64,000 bases of DNA from Oxytricha trifallax. Lineage: Eukaryota; Ciliophora; Spirotrichea; Sporadotrichida; Oxytrichidae. A program made the translations under genes and the position numbers. Below, piece after piece: positions 42,001-53,299 of the stretch. Where the stretch lies: contig ARYC01000409.1 in NCBI GenBank assembly GCA_000711775.1, positions 62,001-126,000 of the forward strand, written 5' to 3'. Below the pieces are notes generated by a model. The model was not told the origin of the DNA. It was given only the letters and a program-made list of their open reading frames with translations, and made no database searches. Numbering within the stretch: the first letter of the stretch is position 1; every line of letters starts with the position of its first letter.

Positions 42001-43130
42001 TATGAAGGAATTCAAGATTACAATTTGAGATTGATTAGGTCAGTATTTTATTACTGTTCTTTTGTTCCATGAGAGCCCTTCTTCCGCCCCAATATGACAT
42101 TCCATCCTCTTACTATAAATTCTATTATATCAAAAGTTTATCTAATTTTTGTTCCTCATTGTCAATTGTTAGGGTATTATTGTGAATGCGGCCATTATTT
42201 AATTTTAATTTATTTCTCCTATTCAATAATATGTTTCCTTTTGAATTCAAATTAAGAGTCTTAGAACTTATTGTAGTATTTTTAGTTGAGTTTTTAAGAG
42301 TCATAGTTGATTACTTTTATTTGACATTTAACTGGGTAGTGGAATTTAAAGGTGTAATTTTATGGCACTTCTTAATATTTTTACTGCTACTTGCCTTCTT
42401 TGTCAATGATTATATTTTCTTAATTTATTTTGCATTTCTCTCTTTTTAATTTTAAAATGGATCTTTCTCTAATTAAATAATATTTATGCTATTATAAGCT
42501 CTGTGAAGGACGTGGACCTAAATATCTTCAGTATAGTGATACCCCAAACCAATTTTGTCAGCGCAAGTAATTTTTCCACTTTAAGATTTAAATTTTTAAG
42601 GTATTTATAACTAACAATGAATATAAAATAGCATCTCACTAGTTAAAAAAGTGTAATTGCAGTACGACGGATATGACTACTATTACTACAAGTTAGGGCG
42701 AATTTAAGCAATAAGACATTTTGGAATATTATGGTTAAAAAAGCACTTATTTTCCCTAAGTAGTCAGTATATTAAAAAGCATACTGTTAAGTCTTATTTT
42801 GCCATGCTTATTTTTAATTTGCTTCATTTTGCAAATCAGCTCTAAGGAGTGGTATAAAATCAAATGCAAAAATTAAAATGAATTTTTTATTAGTTGTAAT
42901 ACCATTTGAGATTCACCCCCTATCTTTTATATTGCCTGTGTAATTTTAAAATAAGATTTGCTGTGTGGGTTATGAACATGGAAAATTTCCTGAAACTAAT
43001 GGTTCATCGACATTTTAAGTTCAAGTGGAAGACTCTTTTAAATAATCTCAGACTTTGCCTCCTACCCAATATATGTATGGGTTGTGTGGATGTGATCATC
43101 TTCCAAAGATTGTTATAAATCAGAAATCAT
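39057..43130 (+). CDS. Multi-exon, multi-pass membrane protein (unidentified)
   Basis: First exons fit well: 39057-39120, 39191-39350 and 39397-39471 with GT-AG introns, encoding MNQDAKLRTLFNQ, FWPYEVCGFNEQIGLDYLAL and ISFQNKAQLIAQVIMILQT. Further coding blocks on the same strand: 39890-40075 (DGEIAAQPKSRIRKQNSR), about 40085-40205 (INWISFFAITGTYLIKIILL), 40316-40520 (MSDLMNAVVMCSWYNDF), 40962-41400 (RMGFMRSELLQQFERQGLLR, then three hydrophobic helices), 41915-42045, 42186-42450 (two or three helices), and 42490-43110 with Cys-rich segments (GYEHGKFPETNGSSTFQV, YGLCGCDHLPK). Joints between blocks are not resolved and IESs are likely at 39480-39880 and 41500-41900. It may be more than one gene. 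Family unknown. Confidence 0.45.
41480..41585. repeat. C/G-run cluster within AT-rich insert
   Basis: Short blocks of the type AGTTTTTGACCCC, GAATTTTCCCGATCCC and AAGTTCCCTGCCCC recur within about 100 bases, in sharp contrast to the surrounding AT-rich DNA. It resembles the cluster in the IES at 61629-62027. Confidence 0.5.
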
Positions 43131-44077
43131 TTTAAAATTATAATAATTAATAAAATCACTCACAAGAGAATAAATATCGATCATATATATTTAAAAATTA
43201 AAAATTATAGATGGAAAGTAATAAACATATAAATACTTATAAAGAATTTAATTTAATGGATTATAACAAAATTTTACACGAGTAAAATAAAACCTCTCTG
43301 AATCTTTAAGCTTTTCAAATGAATTTAACCTTAAGTAACTAATCATTTTAAGATATTTTATTTCAAAATTCTATATAAATAATCATAATATCTGAATTAT
43401 TTCCCATAAATTCAAGTAATTTTGCGTAAAAGTTCTGCAATCATCGCTACCAATTTTATATATAGTATATGAATAAACAGGCAAACCTCAAATATAAATT
43501 AAAATATTATAACTTCTAACATTTCTATACTAATGTGCTAGATAAAAATTAAATCATGAATAATAATATTTATTTGAATATCAAATGCTTAATAAAGATG
43601 CTCTATGTATTTATTCTTTGTTATTTTCTTAATAAGACCTGTATCTATTTCATTTTTTTCTAATTTTAATATAGACTAATTTGCATTAAATATTTAATGA
43701 TTGTTTTAACTATTCTTCAAATAATGTGTTTTCTCGATTGTTTACTATTTTATCAATAATTATTAAATTTATGAAAACATTTAAATTAATATCGCTGCCT
43801 AATTATTATAACAATTAACAAATGAGGAATTCAATTAATAATAAAGAGCAGGTAAAAACGGCTAAATCATAACAAATTTAAATTTATATATATATTTACT
43901 CTTTTATCCATTTTTGAATACTCTTTTCATTTATATTATAACAACTATCTATAATTTATGATTTTGAGATAGAAGATCAATTTAAAATGTTATCTTAATA
44001 TTGATTTTCAATGTTTAACTTGTAAAAATGATAATAAAGTGATAAATTATTAAAATATAATCATAATTCAGAAAATA
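43131..44077. other. AT-rich stretch, open on + strand but not convincingly coding
   Basis: The frame of the preceding Cys-rich exon continues without TGA to about 43770, reading Asn/Tyr/Ile-rich and finally hydrophobic sequence. This may be a C-terminal membrane segment or chance in AT-rich DNA with a single stop codon. Nothing else seen. Confidence 0.35.
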
Positions 44078-44430
44078 ATGGGAGATAAATTACAAAGTGT
44101 AGATGACATCAAAATCTACCAGTAAGAACGCAGTGTAATCAGCAAGCTTCGTGATGCTATTGGATTCTGCAAGTCAGAACTTGAAATCACTACTACTTTC
44201 GCAAGATAGCTTATTTAAATTTTAATTAATGGAATTACTTGAAGAGCATTTTTGTACAGAGATTACATATTTAAATATAGCTGACTGCTGATGAGAAAAT
44301 AAACTTCGAAAAGTGCTTGACAAAGAACTACTTAGTGAAGTATGGCGATGATTATTTCGGCAAGAGAGACCTCATTCATCTCGATCTATATTCACATGCT
44401 GACATCAGACAACTCGATGAACTTGCTTGA
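44078..44430 (+). CDS. Small unidentified protein, one IES
   Basis: ATG 44078, stop TGA 44428-44430. After removing the 71-bp IES (44206-44282) the product is 93 aa: MGDKLQSVDDIKIYQQERSV..., then ...EITTTFARQLTADEKINF and YGDDYFGKRDLIHLDLYSH. Two cysteines but no twin CX3C motif, so it is not a standard small Tim. The composition and GC content are clearly coding. Function unknown. Confidence 0.7.
44206..44282. other. IES, 71 bp, pointer ATAGCT
   Basis: ATAGCT at 44206-44211 and 44277-44282, same codon phase (A TAG CT). Reading on without excision reaches TGA; excision joins FARQ to LTADEKINF. There is no GT donor, so it is not an intron. Confidence 0.85.
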
Positions 44431-44832
44431 TCAAAGCATCGTTCTCAATAAAATATAAGCATGATGAATATTAAGAGTTGCGAGAATTACAATCACTATA
44501 TCATGTGTTCATGACTATGGTGGTTAAACATTCTCAACTCATTTATTTAAACATAAAATATTATTAATAAAAATCACGAATGTCTTAAGGGTAAATGTTT
44601 TGTAAAGTTATTATAAGAAGCTTTCCCTGGCTTTTTATGAGTGAAGAATATATGAAATATTATAATAAAGAGTATTCTTTTTAATTAAGCATACAATAAT
44701 TTATATAAGTCTACACACATCACACAAAATTTTAGAGTAGGTTGATGATAAACACCGCACTTTATTATATTTGGATGTATAATTAGTATTTATAGATGTA
44801 GCTTTTCACTATATGAGTGTGTCTATCTATGT

Positions 44833-45863
44833 TCAAAAACTGAAAGATTTAGCTTTATCGATGAGAGATTCGCTTTCTGGTGCTGCCTAACCTTTAGCTA
44901 GTTATTCAGTGTAGTCGACAGCCCATGGATCTGCTCCGCCTCTCCTCATTTGCTTTTACATTCTCTCCATCTCTGCTTTTTGCATCTCCTCCATCATCTG
45001 ATATTACCTTCTCATGGATATGCTAGTAACAATCGTTGATACTCCTTCAATGAGAGCGAGAATCACTCCTCCCATCATGGCATTCTTAAAAGCGACATTC
45101 AGACCTCCTCTAATAGCCAAAACACCACCTGTGATGAAACCTGCAACTACTGCGTTCCATGGGTCGTCCTTTTATCTGTAGTATATCAATAAACAGTCCA
45201 TCGAGGAGAATACTCCACCCCACATAGCAAAACTGCCTAAAAGGAAAAGTGTGAATATACTATGGACAATGTTAATGGGAATTTCCATTTTAAATACTCT
45301 CAATATGCAATTTCATAGCAATTACTATAGCAATAATGGTTTTACATACCTCCAAGGAAAGGAGCTCTATTTCTAACATGCATAAGACCTGATATTAATC
45401 TTTGTTTTCTAGGGGCATTCCACATTCCTATATGAAATTTATTAACATCTACTCTTAATCTCATATTTTTCTATGATTATTTTTTAGTCCCAAATAACAT
45501 TCTTAACAATGCTTCTTCTAATTTCTATCTTCATAAAACCCTGTAATCCAATTATTTTAAGATTAAAATAAAAATTTCTAAAATAAAACTAAGTTATAGA
45601 TAGTTTTAGACATTGAATTATTTTCTAATATCTTTTTTTTTAGTAAGTATAAAGATTAACTTTGCTCTTTGACAAATAAAAATAATTCAATTTTTCAATA
45701 AAATTATAGTATCTTTATTACGTGTTAGATTGCGTTTTATAAGCTTACCTTTTCCGAAGTAGAAGAGTGAACCTCCTAAGCACCCAATTGAAAAACCAAC
45801 ACCTAAATCTTCGAAAATTCTGCCTGGGCAAGGTGATCTGTGATAAGCAACTGGTTAACTCAT
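44833..45863 (-). CDS. Mitochondrial inner-membrane translocase TIM17
   Basis: Three exons: 45863-45749, 45427-45350, 45236-44833; stop TGA 44835-44833. The N-terminus, YHRSPCPGRIFEDLGVGFSI, matches the RDPCPxRIxDDxGxAF start of TIM17. Later signatures: RLISGLMHVRNRAPFLGG, SFAMWGGVFSSMDCLLIYYR, KDDPWNAVVAGFITGGVLAI, RGGLNVAFKNAMMGGVILAL. The four-helix Tim17/22/23 domain is complete. A charged tail (MRRQYQMMEEMQKAEMERM) follows. Family knowledge: core of the TIM23 channel importing presequence proteins. The first intron is unusually long (321 nt); the second is 113 nt. Confidence 0.93.
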
Positions 45864-46262
45864 TTTTATTCCTTAATATATAATATTATGTGGTTAGAAT
45901 TATTAAAATATTTTATTTACACAAATAACAACCTTAAATTTGTTTATTATTTCAGACATTTCACATATAAGATGTTATTAAAATTCATAGGTCTAAAAAT
46001 ATTGCAGTGATAATGAAATGAATTGTATAAATGTTAAAATTGGGTTATAAATGCTTTTGGTAGATTCATTAAATAAAGTTGTTAAAATGTAAGGATCTTT
46101 TTATCAGATATATCCAAAATGTTTGATAAACATAATTATTTATAATTTATCTTTTAAACATATACATTCCCCATTAAAAAGTAATTCTAAATTTTTATTC
46201 ATTTAAAATTTTAAGCTGTCAAATTAAATATGGAAGAAAAAATTATCATCTTTCCATAACTT
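45864..46262. other. Intergenic
   Basis: 399 AT-rich bases between the TIM17 start and the 3' end of the FAM172 gene. Expected to hold the TIM17 promoter; no element recognised. Confidence 0.5.
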
Positions 46263-47794
46263 TCAAAGCTACTAAATCTATTCAGTATCACCATCGCCAA
46301 TAGTTTTCTCCTCTGTATCATTTTATTAATTTGAGTTATTAATTACACTTAATTGATGATTAATTCTTTCCTTTAAAGACTTTTCAATTTCATCATCCTC
46401 AAAATCAATTATATTTAATACACTATCCTCTTTTTACTCATTATCACTATCTGGACGATCCATGTAGTCATCACTAGATTCTGATTAATTATCTCCCTTA
46501 TTTATTTCCATTTAGTCCTAATTAGTATTTTAGTGGGATTAAAAATGATAAAAATGTTTGATAAGTTCTTCGTGAGCATATCCAGTGGTATATTCATGCT
46601 TATTATGCCCAGCACTCTTCTCCATACAAACATTCATTCTTTCAGAGTCTCTCAAAACTGCACCAGCTGGTTTATCACTAGCAACAAAATGAACTGCGTT
46701 CTCCCACATCCAAGATTTCTGCTTTCTATCTAAACTAGATTTGTCAATTGTCCAGGAGTCTGTCAATGCTATTCTTTCAGTTCTGTCGTAGAAAGTGTCC
46801 TCTAAAAAGCAAAAGTTAATTTTATGTTAAAACTTACTATAGTTTTTTTAGATAGATGCTAAACAAGCACCTCCTGCTGAATGAGCAATGATATGGAACT
46901 TCTTAAACTTAGAAGGTAGAACATATTTGTCCCAAACATACATAGCATGTGATTCCATAGAATGACAAAAAGGAATAGCCTAAAATAAATTTAGATTTGA
47001 AAACAATCTTACTGATCTTTCAGGCCCACTAACTCTTAGATTTGGATTCATTACTAATACAGCTAAGTTGTTCTTTTGAGCTTACTCTACTAAGTACAGC
47101 ATAGAGCCAGTCTTCAAGCTTTCATTCATGCATACAGATCTTGCCCAAACACTAAAATAATTTGATAAATTGATTTCAAGAACTTACCCTGCTCTAACTG
47201 CTCCTGTTCCTTAAATTAAAATGAGAGCTTTTCTATCTTCAGAGTCTTCTTGAGACCCATCTCTGAACTCAGGACTCATATAAATGTTACTTCTTGGTAG
47301 ATGATGGTAATCTTCCTCCAAGTCTTTATCTTCTGGGATCCACACTTCTTATAAGCCATATGTTGTCTAAAACTCTTGCTAGACATGCTCAGTAAGTAGA
47401 TCAGCAATTTAATCATAGTTTGCTTAGCCTTTCCACTCCAAACCTTTGGTATCATCTGCTATCTATCTCAGCTTCCCATAACTATCATCTTCATCTTTCT
47501 TTATGAAGTAGCCTAACTCTTCAAGTTTATCCTTTACTGATTGAGGCTACCCAGTAGATGATTAACTTTGATTTACTTTCAGAGATTCCTTTTTCTCTTC
47601 TTAGTGATCTAAATGGTCTTACTGAGATAAATCAGTCATATCATGATCTAAATTCTTTGAATCTTCTTACTGAACATCAACTTTCACATCATCTTAAACA
47701 AAATTTAGAAAGAAAATATCTTACCTTAAGAATCTCTTTGGTCTTCTTATTTTTGAGAATTTGTTGTATTGCCTAAGTCTGAACTGTTTTCCAT
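46263..47794 (-). CDS. FAM172/Arb2-domain protein
   Basis: ATG 47794-47792 (MENSSDLGNTTNSQKQEDQR), stop TGA 46265-46263. After a short intron and an Asp/Gln-rich stretch come the family blocks: LEELGYFIKKDEDDSYGKLR, a YGLQEVWIPED segment, ALILIQGTGAVRAG, LAVLVMNPNLRV, ESHAMYVWDKYVLPS, FHIIAHSAGG and RIALTDSWTIDK. This is an alpha/beta-hydrolase-like fold with the nucleophile-elbow sequence HSAGG. The end is acidic. Three or four small introns. Family knowledge: Arb2 works in heterochromatin and FAM172A in Argonaute-linked nuclear processes; the role in ciliates is inference, though a small-RNA link would be notable. Confidence 0.85.
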
Positions 47795-47884
47795 TTTCTT
47801 ATCAGAATTTAATTATTAATTATAAGATTTGTTGACTTACCTCTTTAATTTGATTAATTACAAATAATTCTAATATTAGTTTTA

Positions 47885-48969
47885 ATGGAGAGAAATCCCT
47901 CAAATCACTTGCATCATTAAGGCTGCGGCTGCTCAGAAGAAGCTAAGAGACAAGACCCACATGGTCTGGATCTATTCCCCCATATTGACATGAAGTCAGT
48001 TGATTGCTTCAACCAGAAGAATAATGAATCAATAAAGAATGTTATAAGGCCTATAGAAGAAAGAATGGACTTCAGCAAGGGAGTGTGCCAGAGTGGCTAT
48101 GGCAAAGATCTAGTAGTTTACATTTAGAAAAATTACTTAAATTTTCCAGGGAATGATTAAATTATCAAGATTAGTGATATAAAACTTAATTAATTCATAA
48201 ATTATTAAAACTTATTATGCTTATGAGAAGAGTATATATAAATAAACATTAAAAATTAACTATGTTTTAAACAAAAGATTTACCAGTTCTTAAATCTAAA
48301 CTAATATTAAAAAAGTATCCAATTAAAAATGAGCATCATTTATTAAAGTAAATATTATCGGATAAAATAATAATTATAAATATATAAGAGAAGATATTAA
48401 AATATGAAAAATAGTGTATCTATCAAATCAAGTTAATTTAATTATAAGTGCTAAGTAAAAAAGATTTGGACTTATCTCGATAATCTGATTTTTTTAAAAT
48501 ATAATTTTAATTTATCTAAGGTTTTGGTTATTAATAATCGCCTTCTCAAATATTCTAAATTTCTCTGATTCCATTCAATGGAGAAATAAAAGTGAAGTCA
48601 ATTATTATCATCGGAGGGGAAGATGGAACTGCACCTGCAAACATGAAAATTTACAAAAACGTAGAGGCAGTTGACATTAATATTTTGGAAGAGAAGAAGC
48701 CAATTCAAACTTTAGACCTCAATGAAAATGTGACAGGAGAACTTGAGTACCTGCTTAATGTGTCAAAGTTTAACAACACCGGAAATATAGTATTAGGTTT
48801 TGATGAAAACTTTGGTGCTAAGAACACAGTTATTAAGTTTATTGGACTAAAAGGAGAAAAATTGAGGGAGAAAGTACAGGTTATTGAGACAGTATATGAA
48901 GTAAGAGCTAATTTGGCTGATCATAAAACAGAAGACGACTTTATGGTCAGAAACAATTTAGGCATGTGA
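47885..48969 (+). CDS. PITH-domain protein (PITHD1-like)
   Basis: ATG 47885, stop TGA 48967-48969. The first MDS has the N-terminal CGCGSEEA, then GLDLFPHIDMKSVDCFNQKN, IRPIEERMDFSKGVCQS. After a 446-bp IES the rest follows: PFNGEIKVKSIIIIGGEDGT, MKIYKNVEAVDINILEEKKP, LNENVTGELEYLLNVSKFNN, FGAKNTVIKFIGLKGE and ANLADHKTEDDF. This matches PITHD1 throughout its length (about 210 aa). Family knowledge: the PITH domain binds the proteasome in TXNL1; PITHD1 function is less clear. The downstream ATG at 48592 is internal, not a start. Confidence 0.9.
48122..48570. other. IES in PITHD1 gene, 446 bp, pointer ATT
   Basis: Homology fixes the join: DLVVYI to PFNGEIKV. The only shared bases in phase are ATT (48122-48124 and 48568-48570). 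446 is not a multiple of 3. The insert is very AT-rich. Confidence 0.75.
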
Positions 48970-49068
48970 AGTTAAAGTTAATTCTATAAATTAAGGATTA
49001 TCAATATTTTGTAATATTACCATCCTATAGATAGAATAAACATTAATTAATTGCAAATATAAATAAAA

Positions 49069-52000
49069 ATGAATAACACTAATCGAATTTATAGTCCTGA
49101 TAAAGTTTATGGACAAACCCAATATATCTCAGGAACAAAACCAGTAATTAATATAATTAAGGTTGTATATAAATTTATAGCATGGATTTGTGTAAGAAGA
49201 CGAAGAATATGACTTCTTTTATAAAAGAGCTAAAAAGATAAAGCCAGCTGGAGAGTAAGTTTTGTAATTGATAAATAATTTAGTTTTGCAACTACCATTT
49301 TACATTTAATTAATTGCATATAAATATTAGTGGAACGCATTGGAAACTGAAAAACAAAGATGAATCCACATTTTATGAAGCAAAAGCCTATGATGAATAG
49401 GTCTAAAGAGTAATGTTTTTGGAATACGATTATCCTCAAGCTCCCGATCTCATGCCATTCTTATATTTCTACAAGTACCTTGCAAGGAAGCCAGAATTCT
49501 GCAAGAAAGATCAAACCAAATACTAAAAATTAGAGTTATGGATACCTGATACTATAGTGTTTAATGATAGTGACACTCCTTATTGGATATACACTAATCA
49601 TGAGGGTGTTGTTTGTAGAACAGAGACATTCAATGAGAGACATGTTGTCTCTAAGTTAGGAAATTAGTACTCAATTGATGAACTCGTTGTCTGTTGCAAA
49701 ACTGTAATTAATTTATTCATTCTTAAAGCATGTTTTACAGTTAGACAATACTGATGGGAGACTGATTGGAAATAAATGCTAGTTAATGAGTACAAGAGAT
49801 CTTGCTTAGAGGATGACATCAACTAGCTCTGGTAATAGTGAGATCTTTGTGATTTAGAAGTTTGTCAAAAGTAAGGGACCAAATGCTTATGTCTGTAGAG
49901 CTTACTACAGGAAAAACAAGCCACCTCAATTAGATATAAAAATTAAAATTTAATATAAATCTATGTCATTTTCTATAAAATGCTTTACAATAACAAATAA
50001 GACTTCATTTTTCGATCCAAATAATTAATTGGATGAACATGATAAATACATAACTAACATTAGAAAACCACTCTCTTGTAGCATAGTTCATTCTAAAGGA
50101 GGCAAACTTAGTGAGGAAGGTTGTGCATAAGTTGAGAAAATGGCAAGATTCTTTGAGAAATATACTGGCATTTTTATTGAGGAAATGGTCTGTGATTTTA
50201 TAAAGTAAGACATATATCATAAATAACACTTAAACAAGGGATGAAAGTGGACTTTGGTGGTTTACTGGGTGCAGAGGATTTAAGACAAATGGAAATAATG
50301 GAAAACCTACACTAAAATACTTCACTTTGGACACTCACATTACAAGTGAAGACTCTGATGAAGAAAAGAAGAAAGCTAAAACTCTTGCAGATTCAAAGGG
50401 AAAGACTGACTATATTATTATTAGTTCAAAAGTATAATTATATAATTTATGCTATACTAAGCTAAGAATGTGTAGATTTTGCCAAATCGGTTATCCAATA
50501 AATGAATTAACTCATTAGATGACTCTGTTGATGATCTTGAAAACAGAAAAGCATATTAAAGAGCAGCAGTTAGGTAGTGATTATGAATGGTTAAATCATG
50601 GTGACCCAATGTTTTATGACCAGGTTTCCCTATACCAGCCTCATAAAGTCTGTAAAACATGGTAACTTATTTAAAAATATCTCACCAATTTAGTTTCAAT
50701 TTATTCAAGGAAGTTGAAGAGCTCAGAAATGTAGAGAAAAAGTTTGCTAAAGCTCTTGGAATCCCCATAGATTAGATTGGTTCTGAAAATAAAGAAAGTC
50801 ACACACAAGCAGCTAAAACAGATGAGTAAAATGATGAAGAGAAGCAAGGAAAAGATCCTTTGGATATACTTAACAAAAAGAAAGATTAAGACATTGAAGC
50901 ATTAACAATTAAGGAACTTTACAGGTTCAGAATACTCTTAGTTTTTCATGGTAATATATAATGTAACTTTAACTTAATTTTAGAAATTACTGACTTTGAA
51001 TTTCTAATACCAAATGACAGGAAACATACCTTGACTTTAGAGTATAGCATTCTAAATGTTACTAAATCCTACAGGCTAAACTACACATCAACTCAAATAA
51101 ATTCAGGTTCATAGCTCTCAATGGTTTCTATGACTTCAACAGTTAACAACAAAAAGATAAACTTGAATAGGATAAGACTATATTATTTCTTCACGAAAGA
51201 TCTTCAGGCTTACAAGAAATTCTTGAATGAAGAAACAGTTAAAGTTAGGCTTTTATTGGATAATCACACTGAACTAGCTGCTGGACAGTATAGCTTGAAA
51301 GAATTCAGATCTCCATATGTCACTAAGATAGGGTTAAATAGTATGCTGTGTGGCAAAAACAATCAGAGTTGCTATCTGAAGTTTTACATAGGCATGATAG
51401 GGACAGAAACTGAAGTAGATGTGAGAGAAATTAAAATTAGAAACTTCAGAGATAACCTTTACTTACCTCCAGATAATTACTACGCTTGTGAAGTGCTACC
51501 AGAAGATTGGATAGACATTATCCCTTCGCAAAAATAGAATAACATGGCGAATTCAGTATTAAGCAGACATAATACCACTTCATATCTCTGGAGAGAGACT
51601 CCAATCAAAAATTCATCAAGCACTAGTCCATCTAAAACACTTACAAGACACAAGACTTCTCCTGACAAACCAGCTTTCACTTTAAGTATTCAAGATCAGT
51701 CTGCTTTGTAAAATAAGAGTTCCATGTTTAAGAAATATTACAATAAGAAACCTGAAATAATAGAGGAGCTTATTGAATTCAATGGGTAGTAAAAAAAAGC
51801 ATAAATATTAGATGATAATGATTATACTGCAGGAACTTAAGAAAAAACTCATAAACCAAGATAACCGTCTTAGAAAAAAATTAAATTAATGAGTAAAACA
51901 TTGAAATAGAGCTAGACTACAGCCAATCTTCAAAATACATTAAGACCTAGTACTGCTATGCAGCCCCAAATTTAAGATATTAGAATCAGATATAATACAA

Positions 52001-53195
52001 ATCAATATGTTCAATATGTTTATATAGATTTATAGAAGAACAAGAATACTCAGAAAATAGTTCAAAATTTTACAAGAAATCAAAGTTCTTCCAACTTATT
52101 AGATAAATTCTAAGAAAGTCAGAGAAAAAAGAGACCTGAGACTTCTCATTAAAGAATTAAAAAGTCTGAATCACAATTAGATATATTCTTAAACAATAAA
52201 CTTAAAAAGAAACTTGACCTCATTTCAGAAATAAACGATCAAGTTGAGTATAGAGGTCGACAAAGTAATACCAGTCAGTAAACTGCACCATAATTTTAAG
52301 CAATAAATAAGATTGAGTTTAATGAGACTTTGTCAAATAGAACGCTTAGTACACAACTAATCGATATGCCTTAATCAATTTTCACATTGAAGTTCAATGT
52401 AAGTTATATTTGATAAGTAATGTTTTTTAGTTAAATAAACTGCACTATGACAAGGAATTCTTTGATTTATGGTAAACATAGTAAAATTAGAGTCAAATAC
52501 TCTGGACAGCTCAATTAGAAATATTCAATTAGAAGTTTGTGAGTGACAGCTACTCAAATATTTTCGCTTTACCTCAGCAAAATTCAGAAATCAATCAATA
52601 GCACTTAATTATAAATTTCAAGCAAGTTTTGCATCTGCAAGAGACACGAGAGAGTTTATAGAGTATTTTGATTAATAATTTCATGTCTGTGAAACTGACA
52701 GCTTAACTGCCAACAACTATAATTGTATAGAATTAAGCCTCTACTTTACAATACTCAGCTCAATTTAATTTGGGGTATTTACTTCAACAAAGAAAGATAG
52801 AAACATAACTCATCATGGCACCAATCACTTAATAAATAGGTGGTATTAGTTAGAATTAGCCTTTTGTGATGTTATAAGTTGAATTTGAGATGGAGGAAGA
52901 TGACTAGAATGTTTTGAGAGGAAAGAAAACTATGAGGTAAACAGTATAGCAACACAATAACTCAACAACTATAATGTCTCTTAGTATTGTAAGATTCATT
53001 TTGAGATTATAATTTATAAAAGATAATTAGTACCTAATAAACATCAATAATAACATGTAGATGCAGGAAGATAATTATTCAGCTGGTAATGGTAGTATGA
53101 TGAGTAACATGAAAATGGGAGGCAGAAGCAACAATTATTCTTAATAAATGATTTATCAGCCAGCAAGACCATTTGAAGTCATCATACCTTTTTGA
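49069..53195 (+). CDS. Large unidentified protein with Cys-rich and beta-rich regions
   Basis: ATG 49069, stop TGA 53193-53195, at least ten small introns (for example about 49255-49330, 49705-49740, 50400-50445). Order: N-terminal GFVQEDEEYDFFYKRAKKIK; WKLKNKDESTFYEAKAYDEQ; an IEEMVCDFIK and ESGLWWFTGCRGFK segment; a short zinc-like MCRFCQIGYPINELTHQ followed by helical MTLLMILKTEKHI; then EITDFEFLIPNDRKHTLTLE and YYFFTKDLQAYKKFLNEETV; a long Ser/Gln/Lys-rich region; and a C-terminal block LHYDKEFFDLW with EFEMEEDDQN. About 1150 aa. I do not recognise a named family; the pattern suggests a ciliate or alga ciliary protein. Confidence 0.65.
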
Positions 53196-53299
53196 TTACC
53201 TTTTTTCATTACAATTCTTAATTTAATCATTCATTAGATGACTTTCTGATTACATTATTGTAAATTTAAATTGATAGATTAATCAATAATATTGTAAAA

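Noticed and set aside
48592..48969. Separate small gene starting at ATG 48592
   Set aside because: It is the C-terminal part of the PITH domain; the N-terminal part lies upstream across an IES.
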